Source: Actinomycetes bacterium
Lineage (GTDB): Bacteria > Actinomycetota > Actinomycetes > Actinomycetales > Cellulomonadaceae
Assembly (NCBI GenBank): GCA_023426865.1
Contig: JAEZBT010000082.1
Span: 1-8,552, forward strand
Reading direction: 5' to 3'
Length of the DNA: 8,552 nucleotides
The notes below the pieces were generated by a model. The model saw only the letters and a program-made list of their open reading frames with translations, did no database searches and was not told the DNA's origin. Positions 1 to 5,661 of the stretch are shown piece by piece. Every line of letters starts with the position of its first letter. Position 1 is the first letter of the stretch. Made by a program: the position numbers and the translations under genes.

Positions 1-88
1 GCACCTGGGTGCTGCCGGCGGCCTCGGTCGGGTTCGGCGTCGCAGTCGAGGCGGTTCCGCCCCTACGGGCGGTCGCTTCGTCTGCCAC
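1..88 (-). CDS. Probable N-terminus of an ABC sugar permease (partial, runs off the left edge)
   Basis: On the minus strand an open frame begins with GTG at 88-86 and continues without a stop to base 1 (29 codons). The start lies five bases after the stop of the binding-protein gene. It is preceded by GGAG (100-97), which overlaps the end of that gene and sits eight bases from the GTG, a good ribosome-binding distance. The peptide starts MADEATARRGG and continues rich in Ala, Thr and Pro. This resembles the cytoplasmic tails that often precede the first membrane helix of actinobacterial sugar permeases (MalF type). The last 14 codons all end in G or C, which supports coding; the first half is less biased. 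No membrane segment is reached inside the window, so the permease identity rests on gene order alone. Alternatively the true start lies beyond the edge and this is a spacer. Confidence 0.45.
   Translation of the reverse strand, partial: MADEATARRGGTASTATPNPTEAAGSTQV
57..72 (-). other. GC-rich hairpin just after the binding-protein gene
   Basis: CCGCCC (57-62) and GGGCGG (67-72) can pair around a four-base loop, about 22 bases downstream of the stop codon of the solute-binding protein. No U-tract follows, so it is not a classical terminator. Hairpins between a binding-protein gene and its permease genes commonly protect the upstream mRNA or reduce read-through, giving more binding protein than permease. 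That role here is an inference. The hairpin would fall inside the first codons of the putative permease. Confidence 0.3.
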
Positions 89-93
89 GTCCG

Positions 94-1407
94 TCACTCC
101 AGTTCTGCAGCCGCCTGCGTGTCGGCAACGATGGTCGCAGGGTCAGCCCCGGCGAACACGTTCACGACCGCCGCGTTCATCGCGCCACCGACGTTCGTGC
201 CGAGCGCCGTGTCGAAGTACAGCTGGATGAACGGCGAGGCGTCGCGGAACTCAAGGAGCGAGGCCAGCGTCGGGTCGGCGACGGCGGAGCTCGCGGCCGG
301 GTTGGTCGGGAGACCCATGTTCAGCTCGGCGAAGCCGGTCTGAACCTCGTCGGACAGCAGGTACATCATGAAGTCGACGGCTGCGTCGGGAGCGTCGGCC
401 GAAGCGGCCCACGCGTCGCCGCCACCGATGGCAGCGGCCGGGTCGCCCTCGCCACCGTCAACCGCGGGGAACGGGAACCAGTCGATGTTCTCGACCGGGT
501 TGCCGTCGTTGAGACCCTGCATGACGCCGGGCTCCCAGTGGCCCTGCATCTCAGCGGAGACCTGGCCGTTGGCCAGCAGGCCGGAGGCCGACGTCGGGCC
601 CTCCTGCGCCACGGTGGCGAGGAAGCCGTCGTTGAACGGCTGCGAGTCGACGAAGGTCTTCAGGTCGGTCGCAGCGGTCTCCCAGCAGGCGTCGCTGAAG
701 TCGAACTCGGCGAGGCCGTTGACGAGCGTCTCCTGCGAGCACTCGCGCAGGGCGAAGTAGTAGTAGTAGTGGGCCAGCGGCCACTGGTCGGCAGCACCCA
801 CGGACAGCGGCGCGACGCCGTTGGCCTTGAGGGTGTCGATGACCTCGTAGAAGTCGTCCCACGTGGCGGGCGGCTCGACGCCGTTGTCCGCCCAGATCTG
901 GGTGTTGTACCAGAAGCCCACAACACCGAGGGAGAACGGAAGACCGTAGGTCTTGCCGTCGACCTGCCAACCGGCGACCGAACCGCCGATGGTGGCGATG
1001 GTCTCGGCCGCAAGGTCAGAGATGTCCTTGGTCAGGCCGGCCTCGACGTGCTGGCGAAGCTCGCCGCCACCACGCTCCATGTAGATGTCGGGCATGTTGC
1101 CGGACTGGAAGGCAGCCTCCAGCTGGGTGACCATGTCCTCGTGCGCCATCGCCTCGATCTCGATGGTCACGTTCGGGTTCTCGGCCATGTAGTCGTCAGC
1201 GACCTGCTGGTAGTAGCCCATGCCAGGGTCGGTGTTCGAGTTGTGCCACCAGGTGATGGTGACGGGCTCCTCGGCCGCGGTGTCGTCGCCGCCGTCGGTG
1301 CCAGTGTCGCCGCCATCCTCGCTGTCGCCGCCACATGCGGCCAGCAGCATGGCCACGCTGACGCCCAGCACGACGGCCGCGCCGGCCCGCGCTCGCATTC
1401 TCGCCAT
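94..1407 (-). CDS. ABC transporter family 1 extracellular sugar-binding lipoprotein
   Basis: This 437-residue protein is the substrate-capturing component of an ABC carbohydrate importer, anchored outside the membrane by a lipid. Residues 1-24 form a lipoprotein signal: basic start (R3, R5, R7), hydrophobic core, then lipobox L22-A-A-C25. A flexible acidic Gly/Asp/Thr linker follows (about 26-47). The fold begins at VTITWWH (49-55) with the family features ANGV..P.TWDDF near 173-186, a YGLPF strand (154-158) and a late 'LPTNP' segment near the C-terminus. Length is normal for family 1. The ATG at 1407 is chosen because AAGGA (1419-1415) lies seven bases upstream and the signal peptide starts there; reading further upstream would add 64 residues without any signal-peptide character. 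C223 and C241 could form a disulfide outside the cell. The ligand cannot be told from sequence; mono- or oligosaccharide is likely. A divergent LacI repressor and the downstream putative permease support sugar uptake. Confidence 0.93.
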   Translation of the reverse strand: MARMRARAGAAVVLGVSVAMLLAACGGDSEDGGDTGTDGGDDTAAEEPVTITWWHNSNTDPGMGYYQQVADDYMAENPNVTIEIEAMAHEDMVTQLEAAFQSGNMPDIYMERGGGELRQHVEAGLTKDISDLAAETIATIGGSVAGWQVDGKTYGLPFSLGVVGFWYNTQIWADNGVEPPATWDDFYEVIDTLKANGVAPLSVGAADQWPLAHYYYYFALRECSQETLVNGLAEFDFSDACWETAATDLKTFVDSQPFNDGFLATVAQEGPTSASGLLANGQVSAEMQGHWEPGVMQGLNDGNPVENIDWFPFPAVDGGEGDPAAAIGGGDAWAASADAPDAAVDFMMYLLSDEVQTGFAELNMGLPTNPAASSAVADPTLASLLEFRDASPFIQLYFDTALGTNVGGAMNAAVVNVFAGADPATIVADTQAAAELE

Positions 1408-1446
1408 GATCCGTTCCTTGTCATCGTCGACGCTCGGACGGGAGGG

Positions 1447-1476
1447 AGTCTGGCACGGGCATTTTTGGGGTGTCAA
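1447..1476 (-). promoter_or_regulatory. Promoter of the sugar-binding protein gene
   Basis: Read on the minus strand, a perfect TTGACA -35 box occupies 1476-1471. CAGACT at 1452-1447, 18 bases downstream, keeps the important second A and final T of a -10 box. This predicts a transcript start near 1440 and a leader of about 33 bases carrying the AAGGA ribosome-binding site. The -35 box directly touches the TCGATA operator cluster on its upstream side. A bound repressor would therefore cover or crowd the -35. The -35 is strong; the -10 is only a fair match. Confidence 0.55.
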
Positions 1477-1500
1477 TCGATTTCGATATCGATATCGACA
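1476..1500. promoter_or_regulatory. LacI-family operator cluster (overlapping TCGATA palindromes)
   Basis: Bases 1477-1500 are four tandem hexamers: TCGATT, TCGATA twice, then TCGACA. Two operator-like dyads with a central CG, as the LacI family prefers, overlap here. One is TCGATATCGATATCGA (1483-1498, perfect, centre 1490/1491). The other is ATCGATTTCGATATCGAT (1476-1493, one mismatched pair, centre 1484/1485). The site is in the only intergenic space between the divergent repressor and transporter. It touches the transporter's -35 and overlaps the upstream part of the repressor's promoter. Binding by the adjacent LacI protein, with autoregulation, is inferred from this position. Confidence 0.7.
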
Positions 1501-1509
1501 CGGTAGAGT
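1481..1509 (+). promoter_or_regulatory. lacI-type gene promoter, leaderless
   Basis: TAGAGT at 1504-1509 fits the TANNNT -10 pattern. It is followed by exactly seven bases and then the GTG start at 1517, so transcription would begin on the start codon itself. No Shine-Dalgarno sequence is visible upstream of the GTG, which agrees with leaderless translation, common in Actinobacteria. The 17-base spacer places the -35 at TTTCGA (1481-1486), a weak match inside the operator cluster. Repressor binding would therefore also shut off its own gene. Confidence 0.5.
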
Positions 1510-1516
1510 CACAGCC

Positions 1517-2524
1517 GTGGAACGCCAGGGTCGGGTGACCATCAGCGACGTGGCACGCACGGCAGGCGTGTCGGTTGCCACTGTGTCCAAGGTCATCAAC
1601 GGCCGCTACGGCGTCGCTGTCGCCACGTCGGCGCGTGTCCAGGAGGTCATCGACGAGCTCGGCTACGAGTCCAGCCTCGTCGCGAGGAGCCTCCGGAGCA
1701 CCCGCACCAATGTGATCGGCATCCTGGTGGCCGAGTTTGAGCCGTTCAGCACGGAGCTTCTCAAGGGGACGTCCAGCGCCATCGCCGACACGGGCTACGA
1801 GCTCCTCGCCTACTCCGGTGGCGGCCGCCACGGCGGCGCGGTCGGCTGGGAGCGCCGGTACCTCTCCCGGCTGTCCGGGACGCTGATCGACGGCGCCATC
1901 CTGGTCACCCCCACCGTCGTCGACGCGCACCCGGGCATCCCCGTGGTCGCCGTCGACCCGCACCGCGGCCGTTCCGGCCTGACGACCATCGACTCCGACA
2001 ACATGCGTGGCGCGTACCTCGCCACCCAGTACCTCCTCGGGCTGGGCCACCGCCGCATCGGGTTCCTCGGCGGGCGCCCGGACCTCGAGTCCGCCCGCCT
2101 GCGCGAGGAGGGCTACCGCACCGCGCTCACCGAGGCGGGGATCCCGGTGGACCCGGCGCTCATGCGCATCGGCGGCTACCGGCCCGACACCGCGGACCTG
2201 CCGGCCCACGACCTGCTCACCATGCCCGAGCGGCCCACCGCGATCTTCGCCGCCAACGACCTGTCCGCCCTGCGCACGATGGACGTCGCGCGCAGCCTGG
2301 GGCTCTCGGTGCCCGGGGACATCTCGATCATCGGCTTCGACAACGTGCCCGAGTCGGCGATGAGCACGCCGTCCCTCACGACGATCGCCCAGCCGATCCG
2401 GCAGATGGGCTCCGAGGCGATCGCCCAGCTCATCGCGATGATGGACGGGCAGGCCGAAGGCGGCGCGCACATCACCCTGCCGACCGAGCTCATCGAGCGG
2501 TCGAGCTGCCGCCGGCTGGCCTGA
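1517..2524 (+). CDS. LacI-family transcriptional repressor of the divergent sugar transporter
   Basis: This 335-residue protein has the usual LacI layout and length. The helix-turn-helix is residues 7-28: VTISDVA, turn at AGVS, recognition helix VATVSKVIN, with V20 and A21 at the base-reading positions equivalent to LacI Y17 and Q18. The hinge helix is LVARSLR (54-60), with L54 or L59 as the likely minor-groove wedge. The rest is a periplasmic-binding-like sensor domain with 'ILVAEFEPF', 'GHRRIGFLGG', 'FAANDLSALR' and the closing 'ISIIGFDN' block. The GTG at 1517 is chosen because it puts the DNA-binding domain at the very N-terminus and follows a -10 at leaderless spacing; the frame is open upstream but non-family. 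It probably represses the divergent sugar-binding protein gene and itself through the TCGATA cluster, with release by a sugar. The inducer is unknown. Confidence 0.93.
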   Translation: MERQGRVTISDVARTAGVSVATVSKVINGRYGVAVATSARVQEVIDELGYESSLVARSLRSTRTNVIGILVAEFEPFSTELLKGTSSAIADTGYELLAYSGGGRHGGAVGWERRYLSRLSGTLIDGAILVTPTVVDAHPGIPVVAVDPHRGRSGLTTIDSDNMRGAYLATQYLLGLGHRRIGFLGGRPDLESARLREEGYRTALTEAGIPVDPALMRIGGYRPDTADLPAHDLLTMPERPTAIFAANDLSALRTMDVARSLGLSVPGDISIIGFDNVPESAMSTPSLTTIAQPIRQMGSEAIAQLIAMMDGQAEGGAHITLPTELIERSSCRRLA

Positions 2525-2568
2525 CCGGCCGGTCGGAGCCGGTCACCCGGCGCGTCCCTCAGCGCGCC
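2522..2568. terminator. Two hairpins at the convergent lacI / dehydrogenase junction
   Basis: TGACCGGC (2522-2529) pairs with GCCGGTCA (2538-2545) around eight bases, starting at the lacI stop codon. It also contains the perfect palindrome GACCGGCCGGTC (2523-2534). A second stem, GGCGCG (2549-2554) with CGCGCC (2563-2568), spans the stop codon of the opposing dehydrogenase gene. Neither has a U-tract. Their place between two converging genes suggests a bidirectional terminator or a structure that limits read-through, but GC-rich DNA yields such stems often. Confidence 0.35.
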
Positions 2569-3548
2569 GTCCCGGTGCGGACCACGTTCAACGGGGGCCG
2601 TCCCGCGACGAGCTCGACCAGCTGGCGGCGCAGCAGGTCCACCAGGCGTGGCGTCGTCGCATCGGTGTAGCCGCCGACATGTGGGGTGACGATCGCCCCG
2701 GGTGCCCGCCACAGCGGGTGCTCCGGCGGGAGCGGCTCGGGATCGGTCACGTCGAGGGCGGCCCGGAGACGCCCCGCCTCCAGCTCGGCCACGAGCGCGT
2801 CGGTGTCGACCACCCTCCCCCGCCCGACGTTGACCAGCAGCGCCCCGTCGGGCATCGCGGCAAGGAACCGCGCGTCGACGAGGCGCTCGGTCGCCTCCGT
2901 CAGCGGCAGGGTCACGATGACGACGTCGACGGCGGGCAGCAGGTCCAGCACCTCGTCCACCCCGTGCACCCGCACGCCGTCCTCGTCGCGCGGGGCCGAC
3001 GCCACCGGCACCACCTCGGCCTCGAAGGCCCGCAGGCGCCGGGCGACCGCCGCGCCGATCGAGCCGTGGCCGAGCACCAGCACGCGCCGGTCGGCGAGTG
3101 ACGACCGCAGCCGTGGTACCCAGCGCCCGTCTGCGGCGTCACGCACTGCGTCGTCGATGCCCCGCTGGGACGCGAGCGCCAGCCCGAGCGCCAGCTCGGC
3201 CGTCCCGGCGTCGTGCACGCCGCGGCCGTTGCAGACGGTGACCTCCGGGCGGACGTACGGGAGGGCGTGCTCGTACCCCGCGCTCGGGAGCTGCACCACC
3301 GACAGGCGCGGCAGGTCGGCCAGGCGGCCCAGCAGCGCGCGCGAGGCGCCATAGTTCGGCACCACGACGACGTCGACGTCCGCCGCCTCCAGGCTGAGGG
3401 CCTCCGCGCGGTCGGCGAAGGGGGTCGAGGCGTCCCACAGGACCACGCGGGCGCCGCCCGGGACCCCCGCCGCGACCAGCCCGGCCAGCACGTCCTCGTG
3501 CGCGACCGTCATGGTCACCGGACGCGGCGGCACCGGCTCCTCGGTCAC
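2559..3548 (-). CDS. D-isomer specific 2-hydroxyacid dehydrogenase
   Basis: This 329-residue cytosolic oxidoreductase would interconvert a 2-hydroxyacid and a 2-ketoacid with a nicotinamide cofactor. The cofactor loop is GHGSIG (160-165). The catalytic set is complete: R243 in NVGRG, E271 in DPEP and H290 in PHVGG. The substrate-side loop is LPSAGYEHA (87-95). No ACT or other C-terminal domain is present, so it is not a full-length SerA; glyoxylate/hydroxypyruvate reductase-like roles are possible. At the end of the second Rossmann strand (about 179-187, VVPVASAPR) there is no acidic residue, and R187 follows. This suggests NADP(H) rather than NAD(H), an inference. The GTG at 3548 is chosen because it overlaps the stop of the upstream acetyltransferase (GTGA), implying coupling. 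ATG at 3512 (317 residues) is the alternative, and neither has a strong ribosome-binding site. Confidence 0.88.
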   Translation of the reverse strand: MTEEPVPPRPVTMTVAHEDVLAGLVAAGVPGGARVVLWDASTPFADRAEALSLEAADVDVVVVPNYGASRALLGRLADLPRLSVVQLPSAGYEHALPYVRPEVTVCNGRGVHDAGTAELALGLALASQRGIDDAVRDAADGRWVPRLRSSLADRRVLVLGHGSIGAAVARRLRAFEAEVVPVASAPRDEDGVRVHGVDEVLDLLPAVDVVIVTLPLTEATERLVDARFLAAMPDGALLVNVGRGRVVDTDALVAELEAGRLRAALDVTDPEPLPPEHPLWRAPGAIVTPHVGGYTDATTPRLVDLLRRQLVELVAGRPPLNVVRTGTAR

Positions 3549-4105
3549 GGGGTCGCCCCGTGGACCGCGCGGTAGTCCTCCTCCAGGATCGCCATGACGA
3601 TGGTGTCGCACCAGAAGTCGCCGTCGCGGTGGGTCTCGCGCAGCCGTCCCTCCTCCACGAAGCCGAGGCTGTCGTAGAGCACCCGGGCCCGCGCGTTGAA
3701 GCTGAGCACGTCGAGCGACACCCGGTGCAGCCCGAGCCCCTCGGGCGGGTGGCCGAACGCCAGGGCCAGGACGAGCGAGATGGACTCCCGCCCGAAGCCC
3801 CGGCCGCGCTGTCCCGGGCGCATCGACATGCGCAGGTTGGCCCGCGCGTCGACCGTGTCCACCTGGTTGAGGACGATCTCGCCCAGGTACTCGTCGGTGT
3901 CGTGCGTGATCGCCCAGTCCATCCGGCCCGGCAGGCCCGCCGCGCGAGCACACCAACCACCGAGCTCCTCCCGGGTCTCGGCGGGGCGCCGGCCGGTCAG
4001 CCGGATGCCCTCGGGGTCGGTGACCATCTCCCACATCGCGTCGGCGTCGTCGGCCCGGATCGGCCGGAGCGTGACCAGCTCGCCCCGCAGCGTCGGCGTC
4101 TGCAT
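3545..4105 (-). CDS. GNAT-family N-acetyltransferase (RimJ/RimL-like)
   Basis: This 186-residue protein is predicted to transfer an acetyl group from acetyl-CoA to an amine. The N-terminal strand LVTLRPIRADDADAMW (10-25) is typical of the RimJ/RimL-type branch. The acetyl-CoA pyrophosphate loop fits R-x-x-G-x-G: R100, G103 and G105 in QRGRGFG. The later motif SFNARARVLYDSLGF (135-149) followed by EEGRLRE is the usual NxxAxxLYxxLGF block. Family members acetylate protein N-termini, antibiotics, polyamines or metabolites; nothing here fixes the substrate. The ATG at 4105 has a GAGGGGA ribosome-binding site (4117-4111) five bases upstream. It lies 50 bases after gatB on the same strand, with no clear terminator between. 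Its stop overlaps the dehydrogenase start by four bases, so these two are co-translated. Confidence 0.9.
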   Translation of the reverse strand: MQTPTLRGELVTLRPIRADDADAMWEMVTDPEGIRLTGRRPAETREELGGWCARAAGLPGRMDWAITHDTDEYLGEIVLNQVDTVDARANLRMSMRPGQRGRGFGRESISLVLALAFGHPPEGLGLHRVSLDVLSFNARARVLYDSLGFVEEGRLRETHRDGDFWCDTIVMAILEEDYRAVHGATP

Positions 4106-4155
4106 CGCAGTCCCCTCACTCGCTCGGCCGCGACCTGCGCCGCGGACGGACGTCC

Positions 4156-5661
4156 TCAGGCGCCCACGCGCTCGAGCACGAGCTCGCGCACGCGGGCCGC
4201 GTCGGCCTGGCCGCGCGTGGCCTTCATGACCGCGCCGATGATCGCGCCGACCGGTCCGAGGTTGCCGCCCCGGATCTTGTCGGCCGCGTCGGGCTGGGCC
4301 GCGAGCGCCTCGTCGACGGCCGCGATCAGGGCGCCGTCGTCGGAGACGACCCCGAGACCCCGGGCCACCACGACCTGCTCCGGGGAGCCCTCCCCGGCCA
4401 GGACGCCCGCGAGCACCTGGCGCGCGAGCTTGTCGTTGAGCCGACCGGAGTCGACCAGGCCCGCCAGCTCCGCGACCTGCGCCGGCGCGACGGACAGCTC
4501 CTCGAGCCCGACACCATCAGCGTTCGCGGTGCGCGCCAGCTCGCCCATCCACCACTTGCGCGCCGCGGCCGGCGACGCACCCGCCGCGACCGTGGCCTCG
4601 ATGAGCTCGACGGCTCCCGCGTTGACGACGTCGCGCATCTCCGCGTCCGCGTAGCCCCACTCGGTCTGCAGCCGCCGACGACGCGCGGCCGGCATCTCCG
4701 GCAACCGGGACCGCAGCTGCTCGACCCACTCGCGGCTCGGCACGAGCGGCACGAGGTCGGGCTCGGGGAAGTACCGGTAGTCCTCGGCGTCGGACTTCAC
4801 GCGCCCGGAGGTCGTGCTGCCCGTGTCCTCGTGCCAGTGCCGGGTCTCCTGGACCACCGACGCGCCGGCGTCGAGCACCGCCGCCTGGCGGCTGATCTCG
4901 TAGCGGACGGCGCGCTCGACGGATCGGAACGAATTGACGTTCTTGGTCTCGGTGCGCGTGCCCAGCGGCGAGTCGGGGGTCGGGCGCAGCGACACGTTCA
5001 CGTCCGCCCGCACGTTGCCGCGCTCCATCCGCGCCTCGGACACGCCGAGCGCCCGGAACAGGTCGCGCAGCGTCTGCACGTAGGCGCGGGCCACCTCGGG
5101 CGCGCGCTCCCCCACCCCGGTGATGGGTCGGGTGACGATCTCGACGAGCGGCACGCCGGCGCGGTTGTAGTCGACCAACGAGTACTCCGCGCCGTGGATG
5201 CGCCCGGTGGCACCGCCGACGTGCGTGTTCTTGCCGGCGTCCTCCTCCATGTGCGCGCGCTCGATCTCCACCCGCACGACCGTGCCGTCCTCGAGCTCGA
5301 CGTCCAGCCAGCCGTCGTGCGCGATCGGCTCGTCGTACTGGCTGATCTGGTAGTTCTTCGGCACGTCCGGGTAGAAGTAGTTCTTCCGCGCGAACCGGCA
5401 GAGCTCGGCGATCTCGCAGTTCAGGGCGAGGCCGATGAGGACGGCGGACTCCACCGCCTTCTCGTTGACGACCGGCAGGGAGCCCGGCAGTCCGAGCGAG
5501 ACCGGCGTCGTCTGGGTGTTCGGCTCGCCGCCGAATGCCTGCGGGGCGCCGTCGAACATCTTCGTCGCGGTGCCGAGCTCGACGTGGACCTCGATGCCGA
5601 TGACCGGGTCGTACCGTCGCGTGGCGTCGTCGTAGTCGACCAGGTCGGTGCGCACGCTCAT
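4156..5661 (-). CDS. gatB: Asp-tRNA(Asn)/Glu-tRNA(Gln) amidotransferase subunit B
   Basis: This 501-residue protein is the tRNA-binding and kinase-like subunit of GatCAB. It activates the misacylated Glu or Asp on tRNA with ATP, and ammonia from GatA then converts it to Gln or Asn. The N-terminal catalytic core opens with YDPVIGIEVHVEL (17-29) and contains FARKNYFYPDVPKNYQISQY (90-109). The GatB signature is LVDYNRAGVPLVEI (162-175), followed by a helical region and the C-terminal YqeY-like tRNA-binding tail. Length is normal. The ATG at 5661 is preferred over an in-frame upstream start because GGAGGAG (5673-5667) lies five bases before it and it overlaps the gatA stop (ATGA). No broken motif was seen. 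It is the third gene of gatC-gatA-gatB. Confidence 0.97.
   Translation of the reverse strand: MSVRTDLVDYDDATRRYDPVIGIEVHVELGTATKMFDGAPQAFGGEPNTQTTPVSLGLPGSLPVVNEKAVESAVLIGLALNCEIAELCRFARKNYFYPDVPKNYQISQYDEPIAHDGWLDVELEDGTVVRVEIERAHMEEDAGKNTHVGGATGRIHGAEYSLVDYNRAGVPLVEIVTRPITGVGERAPEVARAYVQTLRDLFRALGVSEARMERGNVRADVNVSLRPTPDSPLGTRTETKNVNSFRSVERAVRYEISRQAAVLDAGASVVQETRHWHEDTGSTTSGRVKSDAEDYRYFPEPDLVPLVPSREWVEQLRSRLPEMPAARRRRLQTEWGYADAEMRDVVNAGAVELIEATVAAGASPAAARKWWMGELARTANADGVGLEELSVAPAQVAELAGLVDSGRLNDKLARQVLAGVLAGEGSPEQVVVARGLGVVSDDGALIAAVDEALAAQPDAADKIRGGNLGPVGAIIGAVMKATRGQADAARVRELVLERVGA

Noticed and set aside
1477..1500. Short CRISPR-like or microsatellite repeat
   Set aside because: The units are six bases with no spacers, and they form CG-centred dyads at a LacI promoter, so an operator explains them better.
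538..1506. Long plus-strand open frame opposite the binding-protein gene
   Set aside because: Composition is Arg/Val/Gly/Asp/His-rich without any recognisable domain; such mirror frames are expected in high-GC DNA.
1220..1516. N-terminal extension of the LacI protein
   Set aside because: It lies opposite the binding-protein gene and the operator, and has no family similarity. The GTG at 1517 gives the normal length with the helix-turn-helix at the N-terminus.
1408..1599. 64-residue upstream extension of the sugar-binding protein
   Set aside because: It would cross the promoter and operator and the start of lacI and would bury the signal peptide. The ATG at 1407 has a good ribosome-binding site and begins a textbook lipoprotein signal.
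3549..4034. Upstream extension of the 2-hydroxyacid dehydrogenase
   Set aside because: It overlaps the acetyltransferase gene in another frame and reads as Arg/Gly/Pro-rich noise. The GTG at 3548 gives the normal family length.
4106..4155. Possible terminator between gatB and the acetyltransferase (contains GGACGTCC)
   Set aside because: Only a short palindrome and weak GC pairings, with no U-tract; not enough to call a terminator.
3560..4654. Long plus-strand frame across the acetyltransferase and the gatB end
   Set aside because: Low-complexity Ala/Arg/Ser/Pro composition that crosses two real genes. It is a shadow of codon bias.
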